Below are positions 33,524-44,561 of a stretch of DNA of 64,000 nt, piece by piece. Location: contig NZ_NFJK01000006.1 of assembly GCF_002159845.1 (NCBI RefSeq), positions 62,001 to 126,000 on the forward strand. The letters are read 5' to 3'. The number at the start of each line of letters is the position of its first letter. Position 1 is the stretch's first letter. A program made the position numbers and the translations under genes. The notes under the pieces were generated by a model. It was not told the DNA's origin. It saw nothing but the letters and a program-made list of their open reading frames with translations, and did not search any database. Source of the DNA: Anaeromassilibacillus sp. An250 (GTDB taxonomy: Bacteria > Bacillota > Clostridia > Oscillospirales > Acutalibacteraceae).

Positions 33524-34861
33524 TTAAAATTTATTCAAATACCGCTCGATTTCCCACTGGGACACACGCGTGGTATATTCTTTCCACTCCTGCCGTTTGG
33601 CCTCCACATATTTTGTATAAACATGATCGCCCAATACCTCACGGATAAAGGGATCGGCCTCCATGCACTCCACTGCGTCGATCAGATCGGCGGGCAGGTT
33701 CTCAATGCCCAGCTTCTTACGGTCCTCTTCTTTCATGTCGTAAATGTTCGCACTGACCGGCGGGGGCGGGGTCATCCCTTCGCGGATCCCCTCCAGGCCC
33801 GCTTGCAGCAGCACGGCAAAGACGAGGTACGGGTTGCACGCCGGGTCCGGGGAACGCAATTCCACGCGTGTCCCCACCCCGCGGGTGTCCGGAACGCGGA
33901 TCAGGGCGCTGCGGTTGCAGGTCGTCCAGGCGATATAGCAGGGCGCTTCATAGCCGGGGACCAAGCGCTTATAGGAATTGACCAGCGGGTTGGTGATCGC
34001 ACTGATGCTCTTGACATGCTTGCAGATGCCAGCGATGAACTGATGGGCGATTTCGCTCAGGCCGGATTCCGAATCCGGGTCGTAGAACGCGTTCTTTCCA
34101 TCTTTAAAAAGGGACATGTTGGTATGCATACCGGAACCGCACTGGCCATAGACCGGCTTTGGCATAAACGTCGCGCACAGGCCGTGGGAATCGGCTGCCG
34201 ATTTTACCACCATCTTAAAGGTGAGGATGTTGTCTGCCGCAGAGAGCGCTTCGCTGTATTTAAAGTCGATCTCGTGCTGTGCGATCGCCACCTCATGGTG
34301 GGAAGCCTCAATCTCAAATCCCATGTCCTCGAGGGTCAGGCAAATATCGCGGCGGCAGCTCTCACCCAAATCGGACGGCCCCATATCAAAATAACCCGCC
34401 GTGTCATGAGTGATGGTGGTGGGATGGCCATACTCGTCGGTGTTGAACAGGAAGAATTCGCACTCCGGCCCCACGTTGAAGCTGTATCCCATGTCCGCCG
34501 CATCTTGGATCGCTTTGCGCAGGATGTAGCGCGGGTCCCCTTCAAACGGCGTGCCGTCCGGCTTGTAGACGTCGCAGATCAGCCGGGCAATCTTCCCGTG
34601 CCGGGTGTGCCAGGGCAAGATGACAAAGGTGTCCAGATCCGGCCAGAGATACATATCGGACTCCTCAATACGCACAAAGCCCTCGATGGAAGAGCCGTCG
34701 AACATACACTTGTTATCCAGTGCTTTTTCCACCTGGCTGGTCGTAATGGCCACATTCTTCAAGGTGCCGAAAATGTCCGTAAATTGCAGCCTGACAAATT
34801 TCACGTCATTTTCCCGGATAATCCGGATGATGTCCTCCTTGGTGTATTTGCTCAAAACCAT
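33524..34861 (-). CDS. glnA: Glutamine synthetase, type I
   Basis: The product is 445 residues, the short GSI-alpha length of Firmicutes. Conserved [30 protein letters not shown] and [13 protein letters not shown] are present, and the adenylylation loop insert of GSI-beta is absent. Assimilates ammonia into glutamine, feeding the amidotransferases encoded in the adjacent block. The leader contains a terminator-like hairpin (34883-34915) behind a consensus promoter, which suggests attenuation. Confidence 0.95.
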   Translation of the reverse strand: MVLSKYTKEDIIRIIRENDVKFVRLQFTDIFGTLKNVAITTSQVEKALDNKCMFDGSSIEGFVRIEESDMYLWPDLDTFVILPWHTRHGKIARLICDVYKPDGTPFEGDPRYILRKAIQDAADMGYSFNVGPECEFFLFNTDEYGHPTTITHDTAGYFDMGPSDLGESCRRDICLTLEDMGFEIEASHHEVAIAQHEIDFKYSEALSAADNILTFKMVVKSAADSHGLCATFMPKPVYGQCGSGMHTNMSLFKDGKNAFYDPDSESGLSEIAHQFIAGICKHVKSISAITNPLVNSYKRLVPGYEAPCYIAWTTCNRSALIRVPDTRGVGTRVELRSPDPACNPYLVFAVLLQAGLEGIREGMTPPPPVSANIYDMKEEDRKKLGIENLPADLIDAVECMEADPFIREVLGDHVYTKYVEAKRQEWKEYTTRVSQWEIERYLNKF

Positions 34862-34882
34862 ATCCCCCTAAAAATAAAAATA

Positions 34883-34915
34883 ACAAGGCTGTTCCTGTTT
34901 ACAGAACCTCCTTGT
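34883..34915 (-). promoter_or_regulatory. Terminator-like attenuator in the glnA leader
   Basis: On the minus strand ACAAGG...TTCTGT pairs with ACAGGAAC...CCTTGT and is followed by a T-rich run (TTATTTTTATTTTTA) only about 7 bases before the glnA start region. A GGCCG/CGGCC hairpin precedes it. It is placed after the promoter, so it can only act on glnA itself. Confidence 0.6.
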
Positions 34916-34959
34916 CCCATCTTTATTTGGCCGCACCCGGCCATACAATTATTGTCTTT

Positions 34960-34988
34960 ATTTTATTCTATTTGCAAAGTCGTGTCAA
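34960..34988 (-). promoter_or_regulatory. glnA promoter
   Basis: Minus strand TTGACA (34983-34988), 17-bp spacer, TAAAAT (34960-34965); the leader is about 90 bases. Confidence 0.82.
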
Positions 34989-35140
34989 TCATTTTCATCG
35001 TGATGTCCCCGATTCATATTTATGCACAAATTTCCGGATAGAATCGGTCGTTTTCCGGTGAAACGGCAGTGATTTTGCAATATTCATCTTCCGTTCCTGC
35101 AAAACAATCAAAAAAATTTGATTTTTTCGGCCATAAAATC

Positions 35141-36651
<1,511 letters not shown>

Positions 36652-36691
36652 TCGACGGCTTGCAACAAGCTCTGATTTAAATAGGACATTG

Positions 36692-36716
36692 CCACACTGC
36701 TGGCGAGGCGGTGTGG
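36692..36716 (+). terminator. Probable gdhA terminator
   Basis: CCACAC (36692-36697) pairs with GTGTGG (36711-36716), extended by an inner GC-rich stem, followed by TTTGATT. Confidence 0.45.
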
Positions 36717-36886
36717 TTTGATTGGCCAACAATATCCGATATTGAAGAAGAAATAGCGGTTTGTGGGTTAGGAAATAGGTACTGGGATTCCAGTGCCGCT
36801 CCCCTCCTCACAGCCGCTATTTTTTTGTCTACATGGGCGGCGCTGCCGCTTGTCTGATGCGAAAATAGATAGAGTAGGTATAGAAT

Positions 36887-37921
36887 ATGGAAAAAGTAAC
36901 AGGAAACAACGTCCGTTCCCTTTTGAAAAAGCTCTTCCAACGGTACTTCGTAGATGCCATGAGCGCAATGGCGCTCGGCCTTTTCTCTTCCCTTATCATT
37001 GGGCTGATTATGTCCCAATTGAGCCAAGTTCCCTTCCTGACCTTTTTGGCCCCTTATTCGGAAATGGCGGCCGCCTCTTCCCCGGTGGTCGGCTCTGCGA
37101 TTGGTGCGGCAATCGCTTGGGGCTTAAAGGCAAAGCCGCTGGTGGTGTTCTCCTGTGTCGTATGCGGCGCCTTCGGATACCAGGCAGGCGGGCCGGTGGG
37201 CGCTTATGTGGCCGCTGTCGTTGGGGCTGAATTTGGGCGCCTTGTAAGCGGCAAAACCAAAGTGGATATTGTCGTGACGCCGATGGTCACCATCATTACC
37301 GGCAGCGTGGCCGGGCAGTTTGTTGGCCCCTATATCCAGGAATTTATGAATGGGCTCGGCGCTATCATCAACCAAGCGACGGAACTCTCCCCGCTTCCCA
37401 TGGGTATCCTGGTATCCGTCATCGTCGGCATGGTGCTCACCGCACCAATTAGCTCCGCCGCGCTCTGTATCATGTTGGATCTGAGCTGTTTGGCTGCCGG
37501 GGCGGCCGCGGTCGGATGCTCCGCCCAGATGATCGGTTTTGCTGTTGCCAGCTTCCGGGAAAACCGTTGGGGCGGCCTGCTCTCCCAGGGAATCGGTACC
37601 TCCATGCTGCAATTCAGCAACATCATGAAAAAGCCGCAAATCTGGATCGCTCCCACTTTGGCCAGCGCGGTCCTCGGCCCGATCTCCACCTGCGTGTTCC
37701 AGATGACCAATACCGCCACCGGCGCGGGCATGGGAACCAGCGGCCTTGTCGGGCAATTTGGCGCTTTTGCAGCTATGTCTGGAACTGTACCACAGTGGCA
37801 AATCCTCCTGGAAATTGTTCTGCTACATTTTATCGCTCCTGCCGCCCTCACTCTCCTCTTTGATTTTGTCCTGCGCAAAATTGGATGGGTCAAAGACGGC
37901 GATATGAAAATCAATATTTAA
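36887..37921 (+). CDS. PTS-IIC-like membrane permease (PTS_EIIC_2 family)
   Basis: The product is 344 residues with about 8-10 membrane helices. It resembles the stand-alone EIIC_2 family (VVGSAIGAAIAWGLKAKPLV, TAPISSAALCIMLDLS, NTATGAGMGTSGLVGQFGA). No IIA or IIB gene is near, so phosphotransfer coupling is not shown and the substrate is unknown. It is a single-gene unit between gdhA and mntP. Confidence 0.75.
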   Translation: MEKVTGNNVRSLLKKLFQRYFVDAMSAMALGLFSSLIIGLIMSQLSQVPFLTFLAPYSEMAAASSPVVGSAIGAAIAWGLKAKPLVVFSCVVCGAFGYQAGGPVGAYVAAVVGAEFGRLVSGKTKVDIVVTPMVTIITGSVAGQFVGPYIQEFMNGLGAIINQATELSPLPMGILVSVIVGMVLTAPISSAALCIMLDLSCLAAGAAAVGCSAQMIGFAVASFRENRWGGLLSQGIGTSMLQFSNIMKKPQIWIAPTLASAVLGPISTCVFQMTNTATGAGMGTSGLVGQFGAFAAMSGTVPQWQILLEIVLLHFIAPAALTLLFDFVLRKIGWVKDGDMKINI

Positions 37922-37969
37922 CGCCAAGCGGCATCTTTCCTCTTCCCTTCACATACCCTTTTAGGAGGA

Positions 37970-37998
37970 TTGACAAGCAGCTAAAAAGGATATAGAAT
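37970..37998 (+). promoter_or_regulatory. mntP promoter
   Basis: TTGACA (37970-37975), 17-bp spacer, TAGAAT (37993-37998). The short leader leaves no room for a yybP-ykoY manganese riboswitch. Confidence 0.75.
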
Positions 37999-38049
37999 AA
38001 TCTAACTTCTTGTCAAATTCTGTATTTTATACATATTGAGGGGTTGCGC

Positions 38050-38637
38050 ATGGACGTTATTTCTTTGATCGGCATTGCCATTGGGCTTTCGATGGACGCA
38101 TTTGCCGTTTCCATTACAAATGGCGCTGTAACGCGCAATGTGACGTTTGGATTTGCAACAAAGCTTGCGGCAAGCTTTGGGTTATTCCAAGCGGCCATGC
38201 CCATGATTGGGTGGGCCGTCGGTAAGGCAGGCGAGGGGTTTATCAGTAAGATTGACCATTGGATTGCCCTGCTCCTTCTGAGTTACATCGGTATCCAAAT
38301 GCTTCGGGAAGCGAAAAAGAAGCGCAATGAGGGCATTGTGGATTGCCAAAAGGAACCTCCAGGATTCAAAACGATTTTGGCCTTCGCGGTAGCCACCAGT
38401 ATTGACGCGCTGGCAACCGGCATCATCTTACCAACCGCCGTGGGAGCGTCCACACTTCCCTTAATGCTGGCTTCCGTCGTTTCGATCGGGATGATCACCT
38501 TTTTGTTTTCCTTGGTGGGCGTAGGCATCGGCAAAAAATTTGGTTCCCTTTGCTGCGGCAAAGCAGAAATTGTCGGTGGGATTGTTCTCATCGGGATTGG
38601 GCTTAAAATCTTTTTGGAACATACCTTTTTTTCTTAA
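38050..38637 (+). CDS. mntP: Manganese efflux pump MntP
   Basis: The product is 195 residues with six predicted membrane helices. Conserved acidic pairs in GLSMDAFAVSITNG and VATSIDALATG are diagnostic of the MntP/YebN family. The ATG at 38050 follows GAGGGG; a TTG two codons earlier is less likely. Exports Mn2+ from the cytoplasm. Single-gene unit with own promoter and terminator. Confidence 0.9.
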   Translation: MDVISLIGIAIGLSMDAFAVSITNGAVTRNVTFGFATKLAASFGLFQAAMPMIGWAVGKAGEGFISKIDHWIALLLLSYIGIQMLREAKKKRNEGIVDCQKEPPGFKTILAFAVATSIDALATGIILPTAVGASTLPLMLASVVSIGMITFLFSLVGVGIGKKFGSLCCGKAEIVGGIVLIGIGLKIFLEHTFFS

Positions 38638-38655
38638 AAAGTGGCTGCTGTATAA

Positions 38656-38695
38656 AAGGCGGTGTTTCTCCGTTTTGACGGAAAAGCACTGCCTT
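38656..38695 (+). terminator. mntP terminator
   Basis: AAGGCGGTG (38656-38664) with CACTGCCTT (38687-38695) and inner CTCCG/CGGAA-type pairing, T-rich tail TCTTTGTT. Confidence 0.7.
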
Positions 38696-38715
38696 CTTTG
38701 TTGCACCTCACGGAC

Positions 38716-38743
38716 TTGAAATTTCCCATGGGTATGATATAAT
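38716..38743 (+). promoter_or_regulatory. Promoter of the CoA-transferase gene
   Basis: TTGAAA (38716-38721), 16-bp spacer, TATAAT (38738-38743). Confidence 0.7.
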
Positions 38744-38785
38744 ATTAACAATTCAGTATCATGTATATAAATTGGAGGATTGCTC

Positions 38786-40348
38786 ATGTCTGTAAAAGTA
38801 TTAACTGCAAGAGAGGCTGCGGATCTGATTCCGAACGGCGTCAACCTTGCAACAAATGGTTTCATCGGCGCTTCCTTTCCGGAAGAGATCGCAATTGCAA
38901 TCGAGCAGCGTTTTTTAGAGACCGGCGCACCGAACGATTTAACCCTGCTTTTCTGCGCCGCACAGGGCGATTCTAAGGATAAAGGGCTCAACCACTTCGC
39001 ACACGACGGCATGGTCCGCCGCGCCATCGGTGGCCACTGGGGCCTTGCCCCGAAACTCGGCAAGATGGTTGCCGACAATAAGATCATCGCGTATGATTTC
39101 CCTCAGGGTGTTACCGCGCATATGTTCCGTGATGCGGCGGCTCACAAGCCCGGTACTTTGACCCATGTGGGCCTCGGTACGTTTGTGGACCCCCGTCTAA
39201 TGGGCGGCAAGCTGAACGAGCTGACCCGCCAGCAGGAAGATCTGGTGGAGCTGATGGAGATCGGCGGCAAAGAGTATCTCTTCTATAAAAACCAGCCGGT
39301 CAACTTCGCTATCATTTCCGGCACATATGCCGATGAAGACGGCAATATCTCCATGGAGCATCTGGGCGTTAAGGCAGAAGCGCTGGTCGTGGCGCAGGCG
39401 TGCAAGAACTCCGGCGGTACCGTGGTCGCACAGGTAGAACGCGTGGTTGCATCCGGCTCTCTCGATCCGCAGAAAGTAGAGGTCCCCGGCATCCTCGTGG
39501 ACGCAGTGGTTGTTGTCAGCGACATGAAGAATCATATGCAGACCTTCGGCACGCAGTACAATCCCGGCTTCTCCGGCGAGCACCGTATGGGCGCTGCGGA
39601 GTTCACGCCGGCCCCCATGTCCCCGAAAAAGATCATTGCCCGCCGTGCGGCGATGGAACTGAAAAAGAATGGGATTGTGAACCTCGGTATCGGTATTCCG
39701 GAGTACATCTCCTCGGTTGCAACGGAAGAGGGCATCTTGGATCGCTTCACATTGACGGTGGAATCCGGACTGACCGGCGGCAGCCCGCAAAGCGGTCTGG
39801 ATTTCGGCGCAAGCTTAAATCCCCAGTGCATCATGTCCCAGCCTTCGATGTTTGACTTCTACCAGGGTGGCGGACTGGACCAGGCCTTCCTTGGGTTTGC
39901 AGAGGGCGATGAAGAGGGCAACGTAAACGTGTCCAAATTTGGTGTAAAGCTGCCCGGTTGTGGCGGATTCATCGATATCTCGCAAAACGCCAAGCAGGTG
40001 TTCTTCTGCGGCACCTTCACGGCTAAGGGGCTAAAGACGGAAGTTTCCGACGGTAAGCTGCACATTTTGTCGGATGGAAGCATCAATAAATTTAAGACGG
40101 GCTTGGAGCACATCACCTTCAGCGCTGAGACCGCCAAAAAGAACCAGCAGCCGGTCATGTACATCACCGAGCGCGCTGTATTCCAGCTGACCGACAAGGG
40201 CTTGGTCTTGACCGAATATGCACCGGGCGTCGATCTGGAAAAGGACATTTTTGCCCATATGCCGAAGAAGCCGCTGGTATCCCCGGATCTGAAAGAGATG
40301 GACGCGCGCATTTTCCGCGAAGAAAAGATGGGCTTGGTCAACGAATAA
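38786..40348 (+). CDS. Family I acyl-CoA:carboxylate CoA-transferase (propionate CoA-transferase-like)
   Basis: The product is 520 residues, in which alpha- and beta-like halves are fused as in Pct/YdiF. N-terminal GFIGASFPEEIAIAIEQRF, second-half GIGIPEYISSVATEEG and the probable catalytic Glu in LTVESGLTGG. It would move CoA between short acyl-CoAs and acetate or a related acid during fermentation. Exact acids cannot be told. The start at 38786 follows TTGGAGG. Single-gene unit. Confidence 0.85.
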   Translation: MSVKVLTAREAADLIPNGVNLATNGFIGASFPEEIAIAIEQRFLETGAPNDLTLLFCAAQGDSKDKGLNHFAHDGMVRRAIGGHWGLAPKLGKMVADNKIIAYDFPQGVTAHMFRDAAAHKPGTLTHVGLGTFVDPRLMGGKLNELTRQQEDLVELMEIGGKEYLFYKNQPVNFAIISGTYADEDGNISMEHLGVKAEALVVAQACKNSGGTVVAQVERVVASGSLDPQKVEVPGILVDAVVVVSDMKNHMQTFGTQYNPGFSGEHRMGAAEFTPAPMSPKKIIARRAAMELKKNGIVNLGIGIPEYISSVATEEGILDRFTLTVESGLTGGSPQSGLDFGASLNPQCIMSQPSMFDFYQGGGLDQAFLGFAEGDEEGNVNVSKFGVKLPGCGGFIDISQNAKQVFFCGTFTAKGLKTEVSDGKLHILSDGSINKFKTGLEHITFSAETAKKNQQPVMYITERAVFQLTDKGLVLTEYAPGVDLEKDIFAHMPKKPLVSPDLKEMDARIFREEKMGLVNE

Positions 40349-40380
40349 ACTGCATTAGAATGTATTAAAATAGCAAGTAA

Positions 40381-40424
40381 AAAATCCCTCTGGTAGACGC
40401 ATTGCCGTTTATCAGAGGGATTTT
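40381..40424 (+). terminator. Terminator of the CoA-transferase gene
   Basis: AAAATCCCTCTG (40381-40392) pairs with CAGAGGGATTTT (40413-40424), T-run tail. Confidence 0.85.
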
Positions 40425-40522
40425 CAAACTCAACCAAATAAAACGCGTAGCAAATGACGGGATAAAAATAGCAAGCACACATATTTACAGCCGTACGATA
40501 TCCCAGAGGAGGTTCCTTAAAA

Positions 40523-40987
40523 ATGATCCGGGAATTTCAAGCATCCGATGCGCAGGCGGCATCCCATCTAATCTGCCGTAATCTGCGGGAGGTCAATTGT
40601 TGGGATTACCCTCTTGAAGTAATCGAACAACTCATACAAGAATATACGCCGGAACGCCTTCTTCGAATGACCGCAGAGGGATATACATTCACTTTTGAAA
40701 AAGGCGGAATTCCAACCGGAATCCTTCGCATACTTCCTGCACAGGGAGCGCCACAGGTATATTGGCTACGCACGCTCTTTGTTTCTCCGGATTATCACGG
40801 CCAAGGAATTGGCCGACAGTTGGTAGAAGCTGGCGAACAATTTGCACGGCAGAAGGGTGGCGCTGTGGTGCGTCTCTGTGCATCCCTGACGGCCCATCGT
40901 TTCTATCAGAAGCTCGGGTACATAGATCTTTCCCGTACCCCCGATTCTAATGGGCTTTATCTTATGAAAAAGGACCTATCCATTTGA
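40523..40987 (+). CDS. GNAT-family N-acetyltransferase
   Basis: The product is 154 residues, a single GNAT domain. Acetyl-CoA-binding motif A is LFVSPDYHGQGIGRQLVEAG; FYQKLGY is motif B. Substrate unknown. AGAGGAGG lies upstream of the start. Confidence 0.85.
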   Translation: MIREFQASDAQAASHLICRNLREVNCWDYPLEVIEQLIQEYTPERLLRMTAEGYTFTFEKGGIPTGILRILPAQGAPQVYWLRTLFVSPDYHGQGIGRQLVEAGEQFARQKGGAVVRLCASLTAHRFYQKLGYIDLSRTPDSNGLYLMKKDLSI

Positions 40988-41088
40988 GACCATTTTTACA
41001 ATGGGAATTTGCGCTCGACTCTATTCCCAGTAGACCCATACGATTTTTGGGCCTTTCCAAAAAATTCCTTTTGCAAGCTTTTTCTATG

Positions 41089-41134
41089 AAAAAGCGTGAT
41101 CGCCGGACAAAACTATCCTGCCATCACGCTTTTT
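41089..41134. terminator. Bidirectional terminator
   Basis: AAAAAGCGTGAT (41089-41100) pairs with ATCACGCTTTTT (41123-41134). It separates the GNAT gene and the convergent symporter gene. The rest of 40988-41283 shows nothing else. Confidence 0.85.
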
Positions 41135-41283
41135 GGCTCCATATGAAAATCCCTGTAAGGATATGAAAGGCCAACTGGGGTTCTCTACAGCTGTTCGTAT
41201 GCATCCCTACAAACACACTTCTAAGACCCCGTTAGTAAATTCCAAAAGACTCTAACATAAAATGTTCTATTTAGCCCGATGGC

Positions 41284-42666
41284 TCACAGGCCCAGCCAGG
41301 TCTGAAACTTTGGCAAATACCCCATGATAAAAATAATCAAAATCAGCAGAGGCAAAACATACTTCAAATAAAGCCGCGACCATTTGGGAAATTTCAGCCC
41401 GCGGCCGGTATCCGCTTCCGCTATAAAATTCTCCCAACCCCAACCGCGTTTGCTCAGGCAGAACAACAAATAGATCAAGCTGCCAATAGGTAAAATATTG
41501 TTGGAGATAATAAAGTCCTCAATGGTCTGAATATCGCCGATGCCAGGCAGGGTTACGCTGCTCCACACATTAAAGCCCAGCGCGCAGGGCAGCGACAAAA
41601 TCGCTACGGCAATCCCGTTGACGATCACCGCCTTTTTGCGCTCCCATCCCCACTTATCCATGCAAAAGCTGATGAGATTTTCAAACACTGCAATGACGGT
41701 GGATAGCGCTGCAAAGCTCATAAACAAGAAAAACAGGACTCCCCACAGACGGCTGCCCCACATCTGGTTGAATACACTCGGCAGAGTGACAAATACCAAT
41801 CCCGGGCCTTCCCCAGGGTTCACGCCGAAGGCAAAGCAGGCTGGGAAAATAATCAGTCCTGCCATCAGCGCAACGAGCGTGTCCAAAACGCCGATATTTA
41901 ACGCTTCGCCAAGAAGCCGCCGCTCCTTCCCGATATACGAGCCAAAAATGGCCATGGCAGAAATGCCCAAACTCAAGGTGAAGAAGGACTGTCCCATAGC
42001 GGCATACACCGCCTCGCCAAAGCTGGCCCAGCCATTTTCGAACATCTTGCCGAAATCCGGCACAAGATAAAATTTGAGGCCTTCTACCGCTCCATCCAGG
42101 GTGACGCTGCGAATACACAACACGATCATGATGAGAAACAAACAGCTCATCATGACTTTGGTGATCCGCTCCACACCCTTCTGCAAACCCAAACTGCACA
42201 CCAAAAACCCCAGTACCACAGTCACCAGCATCCAGCCGACCTGTTCCACCGGATTTGCGAGCATGTTGGCGAATACCACGTCCGGCGCCGTCGTATCAAA
42301 GGCACCCTGGGCGCTTTTGATGATATAGCTAATCATCCAGCCGCCGACCGTCGTATAGAACATCATCAGAAGATAGCAGCCGCCAAATCCCAGCCAGCTA
42401 TACCAATGCCACTTACTTCCCTTGGGTTCCAAAATTTCAAAGCTCTTAGCGCAACTCTTTTGGCTGGCACGCCCCACAGCAAACTCCATAACCATGACGG
42501 GCAACCCCAAAATCACAAGAAACAGCAAATACAGAATTACAAACGCCGCACCACCGTATTTCCCAGTGATATAAGGAAAACGCCACACATTTCCAAGCCC
42601 GATGGCGCATCCGGCTGAGATCAAAATAAAGCCCAAGCGGGATGCAAATTTTTCTCTTTGTTGCAT
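41284..42666 (-). CDS. SNF-family sodium-dependent transporter
   Basis: The product is 460 residues with about 11-12 membrane helices. The first helix motif SAGCAIGLGNVWRFPYITGK is diagnostic of neurotransmitter:sodium symporters (LeuT/MhsT type), which in bacteria usually take up amino acids or tryptamine-like compounds. The start at 42666 follows GGAGG; a longer frame lacks it. Single-gene unit. Confidence 0.9.
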   Translation of the reverse strand: MQQREKFASRLGFILISAGCAIGLGNVWRFPYITGKYGGAAFVILYLLFLVILGLPVMVMEFAVGRASQKSCAKSFEILEPKGSKWHWYSWLGFGGCYLLMMFYTTVGGWMISYIIKSAQGAFDTTAPDVVFANMLANPVEQVGWMLVTVVLGFLVCSLGLQKGVERITKVMMSCLFLIMIVLCIRSVTLDGAVEGLKFYLVPDFGKMFENGWASFGEAVYAAMGQSFFTLSLGISAMAIFGSYIGKERRLLGEALNIGVLDTLVALMAGLIIFPACFAFGVNPGEGPGLVFVTLPSVFNQMWGSRLWGVLFFLFMSFAALSTVIAVFENLISFCMDKWGWERKKAVIVNGIAVAILSLPCALGFNVWSSVTLPGIGDIQTIEDFIISNNILPIGSLIYLLFCLSKRGWGWENFIAEADTGRGLKFPKWSRLYLKYVLPLLILIIFIMGYLPKFQTWLGL

Positions 42667-42836
42667 AAAAATCCTCCTCATTCCAGCTGTTTTGGGCCCC
42701 TCCGCCCTCCGCACGCTTTCTATGCTATTATTCTACCAGAACGGAATGGACAGAACAAGTTTTTCAATAACAAAAGGAAAACAAGCCTCGAGCAATATCG
42801 GGGGCTCGTAAGAAAATAATATCGCATTTTTGCAGG

Positions 42837-42862
42837 AACGGCATGGCTTCGGTCATGCCGTT
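42837..42862 (+). terminator. Hairpin in the 42667-43074 gap
   Basis: AACGGCATG (42837-42845) pairs with CATGCCGTT (42854-42862), then TTCCTCTTT. The rest of this 408-bp gap has no gene that I can support. Confidence 0.5.
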
Positions 42863-43074
42863 TCCTCTTTCATCAGCTCATCTGCCGGTACAGAGCCTAA
42901 AAGCGTATGAGCCCCTTCTTGAAAATAGAGATAAAAAAGGCCGCAGGCTTTTTGCACAATGCAACCAGCGGAATGAAGCTCCGCAGGACGGACGATACTC
43001 CCGGCAGGATCGTATAGAAGTGCGCCCTTTCGTCCCTAACCCTAAAGGATTTTCGGCTGTCAAACAAGAGAAAT

Positions 43075-43527
43075 TTATCTATGGACATACATTCTTGTCA
43101 TATTAGGTTCGCCATCTCCTTGAACCATACACAAGAATTCCCATCCATATTTTTCATAAAAACCAATATGGTCAGTAATAAGATAGATTGGAGATATTCC
43201 TTTGGATTTCATATCATTCACAACCATATTTAGCAAGTTTCCAGCAATTCCCTGGCCGCGATATCCTTCCTCTGTAAAAACAGCACATACATTCGGCGTA
43301 AGGTCTTTTCTGTCATGAAAATCATTTTCGATAACGCCCATTCCGCCGATAATTTGATTGCCGGACAAGCAAAGATACCAACCATATTCTGTCTCATTGC
43401 ACAAATAAGCATCCATACATTCCAGATACGCTTCCGTTGGCACACCCCACTTACTGTGAAACCACTCTGCTGCCAAATCCTTTATTTCGCTTTTCTCCCT
43501 CAATGAAATATATTCATATTTTGTCAT
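43075..43527 (-). CDS. GNAT-family N-acetyltransferase
   Basis: The product is 150 residues. Acetyl-CoA motif EEGYRGQGIAGNLLNMVVND and FYEKYGWEF fit a GNAT domain; resembles aminoglycoside-type and generic acetyltransferases of Firmicutes. More AT-rich than its neighbours, which may mean recent acquisition. Substrate unknown. Confidence 0.82.
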   Translation of the reverse strand: MTKYEYISLREKSEIKDLAAEWFHSKWGVPTEAYLECMDAYLCNETEYGWYLCLSGNQIIGGMGVIENDFHDRKDLTPNVCAVFTEEGYRGQGIAGNLLNMVVNDMKSKGISPIYLITDHIGFYEKYGWEFLCMVQGDGEPNMTRMYVHR

Positions 43528-43623
43528 GGTTTCGGTTCTCCTCTGTCAAAACCTGATTTGCCCCATCCTATCGCCACGCAAAGTATAGCAGAAACGTGTG
43601 AAAGAATCCTCCGGATAAACCAG

Positions 43624-43650
43624 GCCGCCCGGACATTTTGCCCGGGCGGC
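43624..43650. terminator. GC-rich hairpin in the 43528-43850 gap
   Basis: GCCGCCCGG (43624-43632) pairs with CCGGGCGGC (43642-43650), T-rich bases follow weakly. Nothing else was recognised in this 323-bp gap. Confidence 0.45.
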
Positions 43651-43850
43651 TTCGCTTTCAATCGTATATCATTTCATGCTTCACAATCTTCTCCGCCCTA
43701 TGCGGATGGAGCTCACGGAGCGTACCCACGAGAGATGATCAGCGGTTTTCATGGCCTCCGTCACGCTGCTTCCCCTTGACCGCCCCCAGCACAATGCTGT
43801 CTTGCAGACACCCGCCTAAGTGCCCGGGGCTTGCTTTTGTTATCAAGCTT

Positions 43851-44528
43851 TTACAGATCTGTGATGGAGACATCGCCATGGATGTTTACCCAATCCGCGT
43901 GAAAATCATCCACAGCCTTTTTGATCGCTGCCATGCCAAATGCATCATGCAGGAGTGCTGGCTGCAACGTAGCTGTGTGGGCGCCTGCCAGCAGGGCATT
44001 CGTCACCTGAGCGATGTTTTTAAAGCTGGCAGCCAAAATCTTTGTATTCGAATCGTCCTCGTCGATCATCTGGCGGAATGCCGCAATGGTATCGCACGAG
44101 TCGATATCGTGGTTTTCCATGCGGTTGTAATACGGGGCAATGAAGTCCGCGCCACATGCAATCGCCATAAAGCCCTGAATCTTGCTGTAAATGGCCGTGG
44201 CTGTCACATGTACCCCCTCGGCTTTCAAGGCGCGCATCGCCTTGAGTCCCTCTTCCGTCGTGGGGATTTTGATATAGACGGCATCGTCCACATTTTTCAA
44301 AATTGCATGGGCCTCTTTGAGCATCCCCTCGCAGTCCTCTGCGATCACCTGCATATGCAGCGTCTTATCCGGCCCAATGATCTGACGGATCTTGCGCATA
44401 TGCTCGAACAGGTCGATTTTCCCCTCCGCTTTCAAAATGCTCGGATTGCTGGTTACGCCGGTAATAGGAAAGCATGCGCTATATGTCTGAATCGCTTCCA
44501 AGTTGGCGCTGTCAAATAAAAACTCCAT
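43851..44528 (-). CDS. Fructose-6-phosphate aldolase-like protein (FSA/transaldolase family)
   Basis: The product is 225 residues, FSA size. N-terminal FDSANLEAI and GVTSNPSILK, Schiff-base lysine in AVYIKIPTTEEG, and the ILAASFKNIAQV segment. FSA-type enzymes cleave or form C3-C3 bonds and favour hydroxyacetone or dihydroxyacetone as donor. It lies 33 bp downstream of the glycyl radical enzyme gene in the same operon, the pairing also seen with ybiW and pflD in E. coli, so its natural substrate is probably the product of that enzyme. Confidence 0.88.
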   Translation of the reverse strand: MEFLFDSANLEAIQTYSACFPITGVTSNPSILKAEGKIDLFEHMRKIRQIIGPDKTLHMQVIAEDCEGMLKEAHAILKNVDDAVYIKIPTTEEGLKAMRALKAEGVHVTATAIYSKIQGFMAIACGADFIAPYYNRMENHDIDSCDTIAAFRQMIDEDDSNTKILAASFKNIAQVTNALLAGAHTATLQPALLHDAFGMAAIKKAVDDFHADWVNIHGDVSITDL

Positions 44529-44561
44529 GACACTTCGTCCCTTTCTTGATGTTCTCTGCTC

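Noticed and set aside
37922-38049. yybP-ykoY manganese riboswitch before mntP
   Set aside because: The promoter at 37970-37998 leaves only about 45 bases of leader, too short for that element.
42843-43106. Open frame of 87 codons on the plus strand
   Set aside because: No ribosome site and no recognisable protein family; it also overlaps the end of the GNAT gene at 43075.
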